64,000 bases of DNA, taken from Sycon ciliatum (taxonomy: Eukaryota > Porifera > Calcarea > Leucosolenida > Sycettidae). Below are positions 10,750 to 21,839 of this stretch, piece by piece. The stretch is taken from positions 6,921,503 to 6,985,502 of the forward strand of contig NC_088649.1 of assembly GCF_964019385.1 (NCBI RefSeq), written 5' to 3'. A model generated the notes under the pieces. It was not told the origin of the DNA and searched no databases. It worked only from the letters and a program-made list of their open reading frames with translations. The position numbers and the translations under genes are program-made. Numbering within the stretch: the stretch's first letter is position 1; each line of letters opens with the position of its first letter.

Positions 10750-11891
10750 ATACACTGGTGTCTAGGATAACATGATGATGTTCTGAAGAACTTTGCGCAC
10801 TCTCTGTACCTATATTCACGTTCTCCTGTATGTATACGTTCATGGTCATGTAGTTAGGATGACTGTGTGGATGACCTTACACATGTCTTGCACGTAAAAG
10901 GTCTTTATGCTGAATGAATACGTTCATGTTTGCGTAAATGGGACAATTGCGTGAACGATGTGGCACATGTTTTACACTTGTGCGGTCTCTATCCAGTATG
11001 AGTACGTTGATGAACACGTAGATTGCTTGACGTAGTGAAAGACTTCTCGCATGCATCACACTTGAATGGTCGTTCTCCGGTATGAGTACGTTTATGAACA
11101 CATAGACTGCTTGACAGAGTGAAAGACCTCCCGCACACATCACACTTGAATGGTCGATCTCCAGTGTGAACACGTTCATGGTAGCGGAGGCGAGAAACGT
11201 ATTTGAACTCTTTTTGGCAAAACTGACACCTCTGTGATGTCTTACACTTAGAACGTTTGTACGGATCCTGATTCTGAGCCATAACCTTAGAAGAGCCAGA
11301 ATGTTGTCCCATAGGACGCCTTCGTGCAACTGGCATGCCAAACGGATCAGGTTGCTCCCATGTTTCAGGTGTCCTTTCAGCAGGAACTCCAGTATAATAC
11401 GCTGTGGCTGGAGTTAAGACATCCATTTCAAATTGAAGAGGTGGCTTCACAGGCGATGCACGTTTCTCAAACCCGCTGAACGCTGAAATCCAGTTCACCA
11501 CGTCTTCCATTTCAGACTGTGTACTAGATGTTGCTTGTTGAAATGTATGTTCGAAAGCTGGCTGACGATTAGAAATAAAGGCTGAAGGAATTGTGTTCCT
11601 CGTCCATTTTTTCAATGGCGGAGGAGGAACAGGAATTGTGCTACTGGTATACTCAGGGGGTATACTACTCGTGTCTTCTCTGTTTTCCAGTGAAGCGGAT
11701 CTCATACACGACGGTTTCTCCATGTAATCTTCTAAAAGGTTTGACGCAGGAGATGGTGGAACGGACGATGGACCATACTCTCTAGAAGTTCGGTTGAGCT
11801 TAGTCCTCTTCGACTTCATCAATGACGGCATTGGTGGTAGATCATTAGAATCTACACTGCAGTCGGACATCGACTCCTCCAAGTATTCCAT
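10750..11891 (-). CDS. ZnF3: C2H2 zinc-finger protein truncated after three fingers
   Basis: Coding part 10989-11891, 300 residues, from the conserved ATG at 11891 (MEYLEES). The N-terminal half is typical but lacks about ten residues (the TADKSERDEA region). Fingers one to three (CQFC, CDVC, CDAC) are intact. The linker codon GAG, read as E in TGERPHKC, has become TAG at 10989-10991, so translation should stop at HTG. The same frame then stays open through a well-preserved fourth finger (CKTC) to about 10905, and two vestigial fingers follow to about 10750. It is either a short three-finger protein or a young pseudogene; the sequence does not decide. Confidence 0.6.
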
Positions 11892-11899
11892 TTCTCACT

Positions 11900-13500
11900 G
11901 AACTGCAACAACTCTGGAAGGGAAATTGCATAATCAAGGCAATATTACTCGTAGCCACCTCACGCAGTGAAAATGAAATAACGGATGCAGAATGGTTCGC
12001 TCTGTGCACTTTAATATTGTGCTCTAGTGTGAAAAGCAATATTTGTTGATAAACTATCAAACATGGGTTTGCCATAATTCTGGCAGCCCGCAATGCCTGA
12101 CAATTGTACGTATGTTCTCAAAATCAAGTACATGGCAACTTGATGGCACCATCTCAAGATGTCATGAACGTTTGCATTAATTGTCGCGCAAAAAAGTGTT
12201 AGTTGATAGTGGAGAATCTTGTCGTTTCAAGTGGTAAATGATCACTCCTACTGTTCTTTGTCAGTGTCAACACTACACGTTGTTCTTCAGTGCTGAACTG
12301 CCATTCTGAAACAAGTAAAAGATCTAGCTCTCACCAAAAATTTACTTTTCAGAATTCCAAAGGTCTATTGCCGACTAGACGTAGCGGAGGGATGAGCTTT
12401 CCTGCACAGGTGTGAGTTTGGATGTACATTGTATTTCAGATGGTGGAGTGGAAAAATTCAAATTGTTCTTTCAAGAAAACGCGAAAAGGAGGATGCGCTA
12501 CATGTCCTCAGTGCTAAAAGATGTGTTCTGCTATCTTGTTGTTTTGTTGTTGTTTGTTTATTTAGAGTCGAAGACCATACAGGCAAAATTTGTCTAAATC
12601 CATGATATCGACTAAAAAGGAGAATAAAGTATTAACGATTATCTGCTGATGAATAGTTCTTGCTATATGAGGACGTAGCTCTCTATTTTGTCCGCACTTC
12701 TAAATTGGCTCTTTTGAAGACGATCATTCGTGGCCTCAGGGTGTGATGGCTCTCATCTTCTGCGATGCTTGCGTGGCTAAGCGGAGCTGCCCCAGTCATG
12801 AATTTTCTAAAGTGAGTAAATGTTGGATTGATGGAGTTTTATTCGTAGTTTGGTCTTAAACGCTGTGGCATGTCTCGTTTGCAGACCCACAAATCATGTG
12901 ATGTTTTGACCAATGTTAAGGGATATGTCCATTTCAAGGTTCCCTTCGGACACCTTTTCAAAGGATTTGAACAGTCGATCTACCCCCCCCCCCCCCCGCC
13001 TCCCGAAGAAAACGTAACTGCCAAACTTGAGGGAAATCAGAGAGATCCACTTGCACACATTGTCTAGTCGTCTAAGACGTCTCTTAAAAGTCAAAAAACG
13101 CTTCGCAGAAATCTACGATCTGAATTAATTAAACTTTCTCAGATCGAAGGCTTTGCTTGAATATGATTATTAACTTCTGACATAATACATGAGAACGAGA
13201 CCATGGAACAGAACACAAATACAGAATTACATAATCCACATCAGGTTGCGATTCTCTACAATCATAGTTTATCGCGTGTGTGGCTAGGACCAGACTTTTG
13301 TGAATACCATCAAAGAGTGATTTCTTAAATGCTGCAAATGTACACTATCTTTCAAACAGACACACACACTCTTTCTCTCTTGTTTTTACAATTCATAAGC
13401 GCAAAGAGAAGAAAGACATTTTCACCAATACAAAACACTATCTAACGACTTTTAGGCTATTCATTGTAGGTTATAATATAACTTATAAATACACTGGTGT
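11900..13500. other. Zinc-finger unit spacer between ZnF3 and ZnF4
   Basis: Homologous spacer, including the upstream flank of ZnF3 with the splice-acceptor-like tract, the recurring CTTGCGTGGCTAAGCGGAGC word (near 12767), a poly-C tract (12983-12997) and a short CA/CT run near 13360. No gene. Confidence 0.6.
12983..12997. repeat. Poly-C tract (15 C)
   Basis: Pure C run after CAGTCGATCTA. The same tract stands at the equivalent place in three other spacers (15818-15834, 22888-22902, 32290-32305). Confidence 0.95.
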
Positions 13501-13645
13501 CTAGGATAACATGATGATGTTCTGAGGAACTTTGCGCACTCTCTGCATCTATATGCACGTTTTCCTGTATGTATATTCATGGTCGTGTAGTTAGGATGAC
13601 TGTGTGGATGACCTTACACATGTCTTGCACGTAAAAGGTCTTTAT

Positions 13646-14728
13646 TTAGGAATGGATACGTTTATGCCTGCGTAAATTAGACGAATGTGTGAACGATTTT
13701 CCACATTTCTTACACTTGTGCGGTCTCTCTCCAGTATGAGTATGTTTATGATCACATAGATTGCCTGACTGAGTGAACGATTTCCCGCATACATCACACT
13801 TGAATGGTCGATCTCCAGTATGAGTACGTTTATGAGCACAGAGATGGCCTGAATAAGAGAAAGACATCCCGCATAAATCACATTTAAATGGTCGATCTCC
13901 AGTATGAGTACGTTTATGAGCACAGAGACTACCTGACTGAGTGAAAGACTTCTCGCATACATCACACTTGAATGGTCGATCTCCAGTATGAACACGTTCA
14001 TGCTCGCGGAGGCGAGAAACGTACTTGAACTCTTTTTGGCAAAACTGACACCTCTGTAATGTCTTACACTTAGAACTCTTGTACGAATCCTGATTCTGAG
14101 CCACAACCTTAGAAGGTTCAGAATGTTGTCCGATAGGATGCCTTCGTTCAACTGACATGCCAAACGCATCAGCTTGCTCCCACAGGTCAGGCGTCCGTCC
14201 ACCAAAAACTCCAGTATTTGACGCTGTGGCTGGAGTTAAGCCATCTATTTCGAACTGAAGAGGTGGCTTCACAGGCGATGCATGTTTCTCACGCCCGCTA
14301 AACGTTGAAGTCCAGTTCACCACGTCTTCCATTTCAGACTGTGCACTAGACGTTGCTTCATCCCTTTGGCTTTTGTCTGCAGTTTGAAATGCCTGTTCGA
14401 AAGCTGGCTGACGATTAGAAATACTGGCTGAAGGAATTGTCCATTTTATCAATGGCGGAGGAGACACAGGAATTGTGCTACTGGTAAACTCAGGGGGTAT
14501 ACTGCTCGTGTCTTCTCTGTTTTCCAGTGAAGCGAATCTCATACACGACGATTTCTCCATGTTTTCTTCTAAAAGGTTTGACGCAGGAGATGGTGGAACG
14601 GACGATGGACCATGCTTTCTGAACGTTCGGTTGAGCTTAGTCCTCTTCGACTTCATCAATGGCGGCATTGGTGGTAGATCATTAGAATCCACACTGCAGT
14701 CAGACATCGAATCCTCCAAGTATTCCAT
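13646..14728 (-). CDS. ZnF4: C2H2 zinc-finger protein, five fingers
   Basis: Predicted 360-residue nuclear DNA-binding protein from the conserved ATG at 14728 (MEYLEDS). The N-terminal half of about 225 residues has the family proline patch ([10 protein letters not shown]). Five fingers follow: CQFC, CDVC, CDLC, CDVC and CKKC, with helices such as [16 protein letters not shown] and QSGNLCDH. The frame ends in RIHS followed by TAA, where ZnF1 continues with a GERPFKC linker; sequence changes there (CTAAATAAAG) removed the last two fingers, whose decayed remains reach about 13500. Frame, fingers and linkers are otherwise clean, so I treat it as a gene. Confidence 0.8.
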   Translation of the reverse strand: MEYLEDSMSDCSVDSNDLPPMPPLMKSKRTKLNRTFRKHGPSSVPPSPASNLLEENMEKSSCMRFASLENREDTSSIPPEFTSSTIPVSPPPLIKWTIPSASISNRQPAFEQAFQTADKSQRDEATSSAQSEMEDVVNWTSTFSGREKHASPVKPPLQFEIDGLTPATASNTGVFGGRTPDLWEQADAFGMSVERRHPIGQHSEPSKVVAQNQDSYKSSKCKTLQRCQFCQKEFKYVSRLREHERVHTGDRPFKCDVCEKSFTQSGSLCAHKRTHTGDRPFKCDLCGMSFSYSGHLCAHKRTHTGDRPFKCDVCGKSFTQSGNLCDHKHTHTGERPHKCKKCGKSFTHSSNLRRHKRIHS

Positions 14729-14735
14729 TTCTCAC

Positions 14736-16330
14736 TGAACTGCAACAACTCTGGAAGGGAAATTGCATACCCGAGGCAATATTACTCGTAACCACCTCAC
14801 GCAGTGAAATGAAAATTTTGGATGCAGAATGGTCTGCTCTGTGCAATTTAATATCGTGCTCTAGTGTGAAAAGCAATATTAGTTGATGACATTAAAAAAT
14901 GTGTCTGCCATGATTCTGGCAGTCCGCAATGCGTGACAATTATAAGTATGCTCTTAAAATCAAGTTCATGGCAACTTGATGGCACCATACCAAGATGTCT
15001 TGGACGTTTACATTAATTGTCGCACAAAAAGATGTTAGTTACTATGGGAGAATCTTGTCGTCTTAAGTGATAAATGATCACTCCTACTGTTCTTTATCAG
15101 TGTCAACACTACACGTTGTTCTTCAGTACTGAACTGCCATTCTGACACAAGTAAAGGATCTAGCACTCACCAAAAAATTCCTTTTCAGAATGCAAAAGGT
15201 CTATTGCCGACTAGACGTTGCGGAGGGGTGAGCTTTCCTGCACAGGTGTGAGTTTTGATCTACATTCTATTTGAGGTGGTGGAGTGGAAAAAGTCATAAT
15301 GTGTTTTTTAAGAAAAGGCAAAAAGGAGGATGGGGTACATGTGCTCAGTGCTAGAAGAGGTGTTCTACTATCTTGTTGTTTTGTTGTTTGTTTATTTACA
15401 GTCGAAGACTAAACAGGCAAAAGTTGCCTTATTCCATGATATCGACTAGAAAGGAGAATAAAGTATAAAAGACTATCTGCCAATGAATAATTTTTGCTAA
15501 ATTAGGACGTAGCTCTCCATTTAGTTTGCCCTTGGAATTTGGCTCTTTTGAAGAGGATCATTTGTGGCCTCAGGGTGTGATGGTCCTCGTCTTCTGGGAT
15601 GCTTTGGATGGCTAAGCGGAGCTGCACCAGTCAGGCACGTTTCTAAAGTGACAAAATGTGGGCTTCATGGAGCTTAATTCTTAGCTTGGTCGTATACGCT
15701 GTGCATGTCTCGTTTTCAGACCCATAAATAATGTGATGTTTTGACCAATGTTAAGGGGTATGTCCATTTCAAAGTTCCATTCGGACACCTTTTCAAGGGC
15801 TTTGAAGAGTCGATCTACCCCCCCCCCCCCCCCCTGAAAGAAAACGTTCCTGCCAAACTTGAGAGAAATCGGAGAGATCCACTTGCACACATTGTCTGGT
15901 GGTCTAAGACATGGTCTCTTAAAAGTCAAAAACGCTTCGCACACATCTACGATCTGAATAAATTGAACTTTGTCAGATCGAAGGTTATGCTAGAATACGA
16001 TTATTACCTTCTGACATAAAACATGAGAACAAGACCATGGAAGAGAACAGAAATACAGAACTACATAATCCACATCAGATTGCGACGCTGGACTACCATA
16101 GTTTATCGCGTGTGCGGCTAGGACCGGACTGTGAATAGCATCAAAGAGAGATTTCTTTTTTTAAATGCTGCGAATGCATACTATCTTTCAAACAGACACA
16201 CACACACTCTTTCTCTCTTGGTCTTACAAATCATAAGCGCAAAGAGAGGAAAGACATTTTCGCCCATACAAAACACTATCTAACAACTGGTAGGCTATTC
16301 ATTGTAGGTTGTGAATGCACTGGTGTCTAC
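14736..16330. other. Zinc-finger unit spacer between ZnF4 and ZnF5
   Basis: Close homologue of the 11900-13500 spacer, with the upstream flank of ZnF4, a poly-C tract (15818-15834) and a small CA/CT run near 16200. No gene. Confidence 0.6.
15818..15834. repeat. Poly-C tract (17 C)
   Basis: Orthologous in position to the tracts at 12983, 22888 and 32290. Confidence 0.95.
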
Positions 16331-16469
16331 GATAACATGATGATGTTCTGAAGAAATTTGGGCACTCCCTGCACCTATACGGCCGTTCTCCTGTATGTAT
16401 ACGTTCATGGTCATGTAGTTGGGATGACTGTGTCGATGTCCTCACACCTGTCTTGCACTTAAAAGTTCC

Positions 16470-17562
16470 TTATGCAGAATGGATACGTTCATGTCTGCGT
16501 AAATGGGACGATGTTGTGAACGATATCCCCCATTTCTTACACTTGTGCGGTCTCTCTCCGGTATGAGTACGTTTATGAACACATAGACAGTATGACTTAG
16601 AGAATGACATCCCGCATACATCACACTTGAATGGTCGACCTCCAGTGTGAACACGTTTATGAGCGCAGAGACTGGCTGACTGAGTGAAAGACTTCTCGCA
16701 TACATCACACTTGAATGGTCGATCTCCAGTGTGCACACGTTTATGAGCGCAGAGATTGCCTTACTGAGTGAAAGACTTCTCGCATACATCACACTTGAAT
16801 GGTCGAACTCCAGTGTGAACACGTTCATGCTCGGGGAGGTGAGACTTTTTTGAACTCTTTTGGGCAAAACTGACACCTTTGCGAGGTCTTATACTTAGAA
16901 CGCTTTGGTGAATCCTGTTTCCAAGCCATAGCCTTAGAAGAGTCAGAATTATGTCGGATAGGACGCCTGTGTCCGACCAGCATGTCATATGCATCAGGTT
17001 GCTCACATGTTTCACGTGTTCTTCCAGCGGAGACTCCAGTATTTGACGCTGTAGATGGAGTTAAAGCGTCCATTTCAAACTGAGGAGATGATCTCACCAC
17101 CGATGAACGTTTCTCATACCCGCTGACCGTTGAAGTACAGTTCACTATGTCTTCCATTTCAGAAGGTGTACTAGAAGTTGCTTTATCCCTTTCGCTTTCG
17201 TCGGCTGTTCGAAATGTCTGTTCGAAAGCTGGCTGACGGTTAGAAATGCTGCCTGAGTGAATTGTGTTCCTCGTCCATTTTATCAATGGCGGAGGAGAAA
17301 CAGGAATTAGGCTACTGGTATACTCAGGGGGTATTTTACTCTTGTCCTCTCTGTTTTCCAGTGAAGCAGATCTCATACACGACTCTTTATTCATGTTTTC
17401 CTCTAAAATGTTAGACGCAGGAGATGGTGGAGCAAACGATGGACCTTGCTCTCTAGACCTTTATTTGAGCTTCTTCCATTTCGACTTCATCAATGTCGGC
17501 ATTGGTGGTAGTTCATTGGTATTCACACTGCAGTCAGACATTGACTCTTCAAAGTATTCCAT
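16470..17562 (-). pseudogene. ZnF5: C2H2 zinc-finger pseudogene
   Basis: The conserved ATG is at 17562 (MEYFEES). Three lesions are visible. A CAA codon has become TAA near residue 34 (about 17462), compared with KLKQ in ZnF8. Two bases are lost in the first finger ([16 protein letters not shown] then stop, about 16825). In the finger frame a stop replaces the codon after SFTQ (about 16760). Downstream fingers are still legible (CDVC, CDVC, CDVC), but the last has CKKW, losing a zinc ligand. Closest relatives are ZnF8 and ZnF14; the upstream flank matches that of ZnF8 to the TRIM-like insertion. Confidence 0.85.
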
Positions 17563-17569
17563 TGCTCAC

Positions 17570-18045
17570 AGAACTGCAGCAACCCTTGAAGGGAAATTGC
17601 ATAGCACAGCAAATATAACTCGTAACATTTTCACGCAGTGATCAAAACTACGGATGTAGAATGTTTACCATCTGTGTACTTTAATATCGTATTCTAGTGT
17701 GTCAAAAGTCATAATATTATTAGTTGATAACAATGGGTTTGCTATATTTATGGCAGCCTGTAATATGTGCCGAATACACGCACGTTCTCAACATCACGTA
17801 CATGAAAACTTCCTGTTACCATCTCAAGCTGTCATGGAATTGTGCAACAATTGTGGCACACAAAGAGGTTAGTTGTCAAAGGATTATCTTGTCGTTTTTA
17901 ATGACAAATGATCACTCATACCTTTCTTTGTCACTGTCAACGTTACACCTCGTTCTTCAGTGCTCAGCTGCTATTCTGACACAAGTAACGGATCCATCAC
18001 TCACCAAAAATGCACCAACTCACCAAAAATTCGTTGTTTCAGAAT
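17570..18045. other. ZnF5 upstream flank
   Basis: Nearly the same as 28430-28903 upstream of ZnF8, including a gene-like open frame of 115 codons at 17724 that is not conserved beyond this pair and shows no motif. No gene called. Confidence 0.6.
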
Positions 18046-18339
18046 TGTTGAGTTCAAAACAGGACGATTGACAACGGGAACAAGTTAGTGGGAACGACAT
18101 TTATTATAGACGACGAGACAAGAGACCAAGACGAACGAAACGACTACATGGTGATTATTGACGAGTGAGAAAAGAGAGAGAGAGATCAAGTCTGAACGGC
18201 AAGATAAAGGGCCTGGGTAGCTATGGCAAATATGGGCGCGCAAGTAGCTACCCAGGCCAACGGAACAAAAGGAGACAAAAGGTGAGTACGTAAGTGCATG
18301 CAGGCCAACTAGAAAAGGTACGGGAGGAGGTACCTAACA
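18046..18339 (-). repeat. LTR of the TRIM-like element (left)
   Basis: 294 bp, over 98 percent identical by eye to the right copy. It contains a 13-bp hairpin (18210-18222 with 18246-18258, GGCCTGGGTAGCT and its complement) around a 23-base loop. Confidence 0.9.
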
Positions 18340-18844
18340 TACAACCCCTCCATGAAAAAAAATCCCGCGTCCTCGCGGAGAGAAAAAAAAGAGAGAAAAA
18401 GATTTAAAAAAATTAACTGGAGGAGAAAACACACACACACACACTCACGGGCCTCACAAAAGTGTGGACTAAAAAATGCACTACAGATCATTACAACCGT
18501 CAACGTTCCTGTACTACTCATACTATAGTGTGTACATTGCCAATAACAACGGGCCCAAACGCCCCTTCAAAACATGGCCCAAAAAATAACTATTGGAGTT
18601 CGACGAGGGACTTGAATTGTATTCTGATGACTAGTATTTTGCACGGCTAATAGAGCCTAGTTACACTTTAATAAACGACATAAATAAGAGAGCGTGGCTC
18701 ACCATGATCGGACCCCTAATATTAATGAAGGACACCCGCGCGCACACACACTACAAAAAAATTCACCAAAATAAATTTGACGAAGAAGGAACGCATACAA
18801 AAAAAAGAAAGAGAGAAAGGTAGCTGACCTGCATGGCTTGAACG

Positions 18845-18970
18845 ACACGAGGTTGATATAGACGAGACGATGTTGGCGTAGGAGAGACGAGGTTGATAGA
18901 GACGAGACGAGGTTGGCGTAGGAGAGACGAGACTGACATGGACGAGACGAGGTTGACATAGACGAAACGA
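18845..18970. repeat. Short minisatellite in the TRIM interior
   Basis: About six imperfect copies of a roughly 18- to 20-base word of the type GACGAGACGAGGTTGACATA. It explains the repetitive 98- and 104-codon open frames on the minus strand, which I do not call as genes. Confidence 0.8.
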
Positions 18971-19039
18971 ATGGCGGTTGAGGACGGCTGGGCATGGGAT
19001 GATCTCAGGGTCGTGGGTCGATTAATAATCGGGCGCCAA

Positions 19040-19335
19040 TGTTGAGTTCGAAACAGGACGATTGACAACGGGAACAAGTTAGTGGGAACGACATTTATTA
19101 TAGACGACGAGACAAGAGACCAAGACGAACGAAACGACTACATGGTGATTATTGACGAGTGAGAAAAGAGAGAGAGAGAGATCAAGTCTGAACGGCAAGA
19201 TAAAGGGCCTGGGTAGCTATGGCAAATATGGGCGCGCAAGTAGCTACCCAGGCCAACGGAACAAAAGGAGACAAAAGGTGAGTACGTAAGTGCATGCAGG
19301 CCAACTAGAAAAGGTACGGGAGGAGGTACCTAACA
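19040..19335 (-). repeat. LTR of the TRIM-like element (right)
   Basis: 296 bp; same hairpin as the left LTR. The small number of differences between the two LTRs implies a recent insertion. Confidence 0.9.
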
Positions 19336-19339
19336 GAAT

Positions 19340-20640
19340 GAAGAGTAAGAACTGATACTCCGAGGGCAACGGAGTCTGGTTTGGAAGCCACTGTGAATAC
19401 ATCCTGCTGTTGTATGCATCATCGACATCGACATCACCATCATCATCATCAGTACCTGCTGTCGAGCTAGTTACGGTAGGACCTTTACTTCAGAATATTC
19501 TGCATCAATCATTAGCGAATGACTTTGTAGGCTGTTCGTCGTGAAAAGAATTTCAATTTTTCAAAGGTGCCATTCTTCTGCAGGCTGTTAGTAGTGTTCC
19601 GGAATATATTATTATTTTTCTGAATGTAAAATAACTGCTCTTCTGACACAAGTAGAAGATCTATCACTCACTCAAAATTCACATTTTCAGAATGCAAAAG
19701 GTCTTTTGCTGACTAGAGGTAGCGGAGGGGTGAGCTTTCCTGCGCGGGTATGAGTTTGGAAGTACATTGTACTTCAGCATGGTGGACTGGACAAATTCAA
19801 AATCAAGAAAATCCAAAATAATGATGGTGGGACATGTCCTCGTTGCTAGATTTGGTGTTCTACTATCTGCTCATGACGACGTAGCTCTCTATTTTGTCCG
19901 CTCTCGTGATTTAGCTATTTTCAAGACGATAATTTGTGGCCTCAGGGGATGATGGCACTCATATTCTGCGATGCTGGCGTGATTAAGCGGAGCTGCCCCA
20001 GTCATGCACCTTTCTAAAGTGACTCAATGTTGGCTTGATGGAGTTTTATTCGTTGGTTGGTGGTCGGCGCTACGGCATGACTCGTTCGCAGACCCTAACA
20101 ATCATGTCACATTTTGACCATTGTTGAGGGGAATGCCATTTTCAAAGTTCCCACCAGACAATTTTCCAAGGCGGTTTTGCGCCAAGGAAACGTGCCTGCA
20201 AATTTTTAGCTAAATCGGAGAAGTCGACTTGCACATAATGGCTGGTCTTCTCAGACATGCTCCCATAAATACAAAATGCCTTCGCACATATCTACGATCT
20301 GAATAAATACACTTTCTCAGATTAAAGGTTATGCTATAATAATGCTATTGACTTCTGACATAATACATGAGTACGTGACCATGGAATAGAACAAAAATAC
20401 AGAACTACATAATCCACATCAGCTTGCGATTCTCGACTATCATAGTTTACAGCGTGTGTGCTAGGACCAGACTTGTGTGAATAGCATCAAAGAGTGGTTT
20501 CTTTTTTTAAGTGCTGCGAATGTATACTATCTTTCAAACAGACAGACACTCACACTCTTTCTCTCACAATTCATAAGCGCAAAGAGGAGAATTTCATTTT
20601 CACACAATATTTAAACACTATGTTCCGACTTTTAGGCTTT
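19340..20640. other. Zinc-finger unit spacer between ZnF5 and ZnF6
   Basis: Nearly the same as 28910-30180. It contains CATCAT-rich sequence (19425-19450) and the usual CA run near 20540. No gene. Confidence 0.6.
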
Positions 20641-20793
20641 TCATTGTAGGTTATGAATACACTCGTGTCTAGGGTAACATGATGATGTTTTGAAGAACTT
20701 TGCGCACTCTCAGCACCTATACGGACGGTTTCCTGTATGTATTTGTTCATGGTCATGTAGTTAGGATGACTGTGTGAATGACCTTACACATGT

Positions 20794-21822
20794 CTAGCAC
20801 GTTGAAGATCTTTCTCCAGAATGGATACGTTCATGTCTGCGAAAATTGGACGAATCATTGAACGACGCACCACATGTCTTACACTTGTGCGGTCTCTCTC
20901 CAGTATGAGTACGTTTATGAACACATAGACTCGATGAGTGAGTGAAAGACTTCCCACATACATCACACTTGAATGGTCGATCCCCAGTATGAGTACGTTT
21001 ATGAACAAATAGATTGCCGGATTGAGTGAAAGACTTCCCGCATACATCACACCTAAATGGTCGATCTCCAGTATGAACACGTTCATGCTGGGATAGTTGA
21101 GAATCGTTCTTGCACTCGATATGGCAAAACTGACACTTCCGTATTGCCTTACACTTAGAACGCTTGTCTGGATCCTGATTACGCGTCATAACCTTAGAAT
21201 AGTCAGCATTTTGTCCGACAGGACGCCTTCGTGCAACTGGCATGCCAAACGCATCAGGTTGCTCCCATGTCCCACGCGTCCTTCCGGCAGTAACTCCAGT
21301 ATATGATGCTGAGGCTGGAGTTAAGACGTCCATTTGAAATTGAAGAAGTGGCTTCACAGGCGATGCACGTTTCCCATACCCGCTGACCGTTGAAGGCCAG
21401 TTCAATACGTCTTCCATTTCAGACTGTGTACTATACGTTGCTTCATCTCTTTCGATCTTTTCGGCGGTTCGAAATGTCTTTGTGAAAGCTTGTTGACGAT
21501 TAGAAATACTGGCCGAAGGAATTGTGTTCCTCGTCCATTTTATTAATGGCGGAGGAGAAGCAGGATTTATGCTTCTGGTATACTCTGGGTGTATCATACT
21601 CGTGTCCTCTCTGTTTTCCAGTGAAGCAAATCCCATACAAGACGCTTTCTCTGTGTTTGCTTCCCCAATCTTCGACCCCAAAGAGGGTGGAACGGACGAT
21701 GGACCATGCTCTCTAGAAGTTTGGTCGAGCTTGTTCCTTTTCAACTTCATCAATGGCGGCACTGGTGGCAGTTCATTAGACTCCAGACTACAGTCAGACT
21801 TCGACTCTTCAAAGTCTTCCAT
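20794..21822 (-). CDS. ZnF6: C2H2 zinc-finger protein, four fingers
   Basis: Predicted 342-residue nuclear DNA-binding protein from the conserved ATG at 21822 (MEDFEESKSDCSLESN). Family N-terminal half, then four fingers from about residue 224: CQFC (with CHIECKND, an unusual cysteine where the family has F), CDVC (QSGNLFVH), CDVC (HSSSLCVH) and CKTC (DSSNFRRH). The frame ends GERSSTC and TAG; the AAG codon of the next finger (TCKTC) has become TAG. Beyond it, to about 20640, the two last fingers are present but carry more stops (SS-stop-LHDHE, YRC-stop-EC). ZnF9 is its recent paralogue and has one extra finger. Confidence 0.8.
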   Translation of the reverse strand: MEDFEESKSDCSLESNELPPVPPLMKLKRNKLDQTSREHGPSSVPPSLGSKIGEANTEKASCMGFASLENREDTSMIHPEYTRSINPASPPPLIKWTRNTIPSASISNRQQAFTKTFRTAEKIERDEATYSTQSEMEDVLNWPSTVSGYGKRASPVKPLLQFQMDVLTPASASYTGVTAGRTRGTWEQPDAFGMPVARRRPVGQNADYSKVMTRNQDPDKRSKCKAIRKCQFCHIECKNDSQLSQHERVHTGDRPFRCDVCGKSFTQSGNLFVHKRTHTGDRPFKCDVCGKSFTHSSSLCVHKRTHTGERPHKCKTCGASFNDSSNFRRHERIHSGERSSTC

Positions 21823-21839
21823 TTCTCACAGAACTGCAA

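Larger units (their letters stand above)
18046..19335 (-). mobile_element. TRIM-like non-autonomous LTR retrotransposon
   Basis: Two nearly identical LTRs (18046-18339, 294 bp; 19040-19335, 296 bp) with TG...CA ends enclose only 700 bp. Read on the minus strand, the LTR ending at 19040 is followed at once by TTGGCGCCCGATT, a plausible primer-binding site. The other LTR (starting at 18339) is preceded by a purine tract GGAGGGGTTGTA. GAAT occurs on both sides (18042-18045 and 19336-19339), a four-base target duplication. The interior has no gag or pol, only an 18- to 20-bp minisatellite (18845-18970). The homologous site at about 28901-28907 is empty. Confidence 0.85.

Noticed and set aside
13642..14205. 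Minus-strand frames in a second register through the fingers (also 10877, 16442, 20784, 23518, 27469, 30343, 32922, 44836, 62499)
   Set aside because: Out-of-frame reading of finger repeats ([17 protein letters not shown] type); finger frames are the real ones.
18470..19040. Classification of the 18-kb element as an autonomous LTR retrotransposon
   Set aside because: Interior is only 700 bp and has no pol motif on either strand.
18699..19077. 98- and 104-codon frames inside the TRIM-like element as a gag
   Set aside because: Low-complexity translation of an 18- to 20-bp minisatellite; no zinc knuckle or capsid-like feature.
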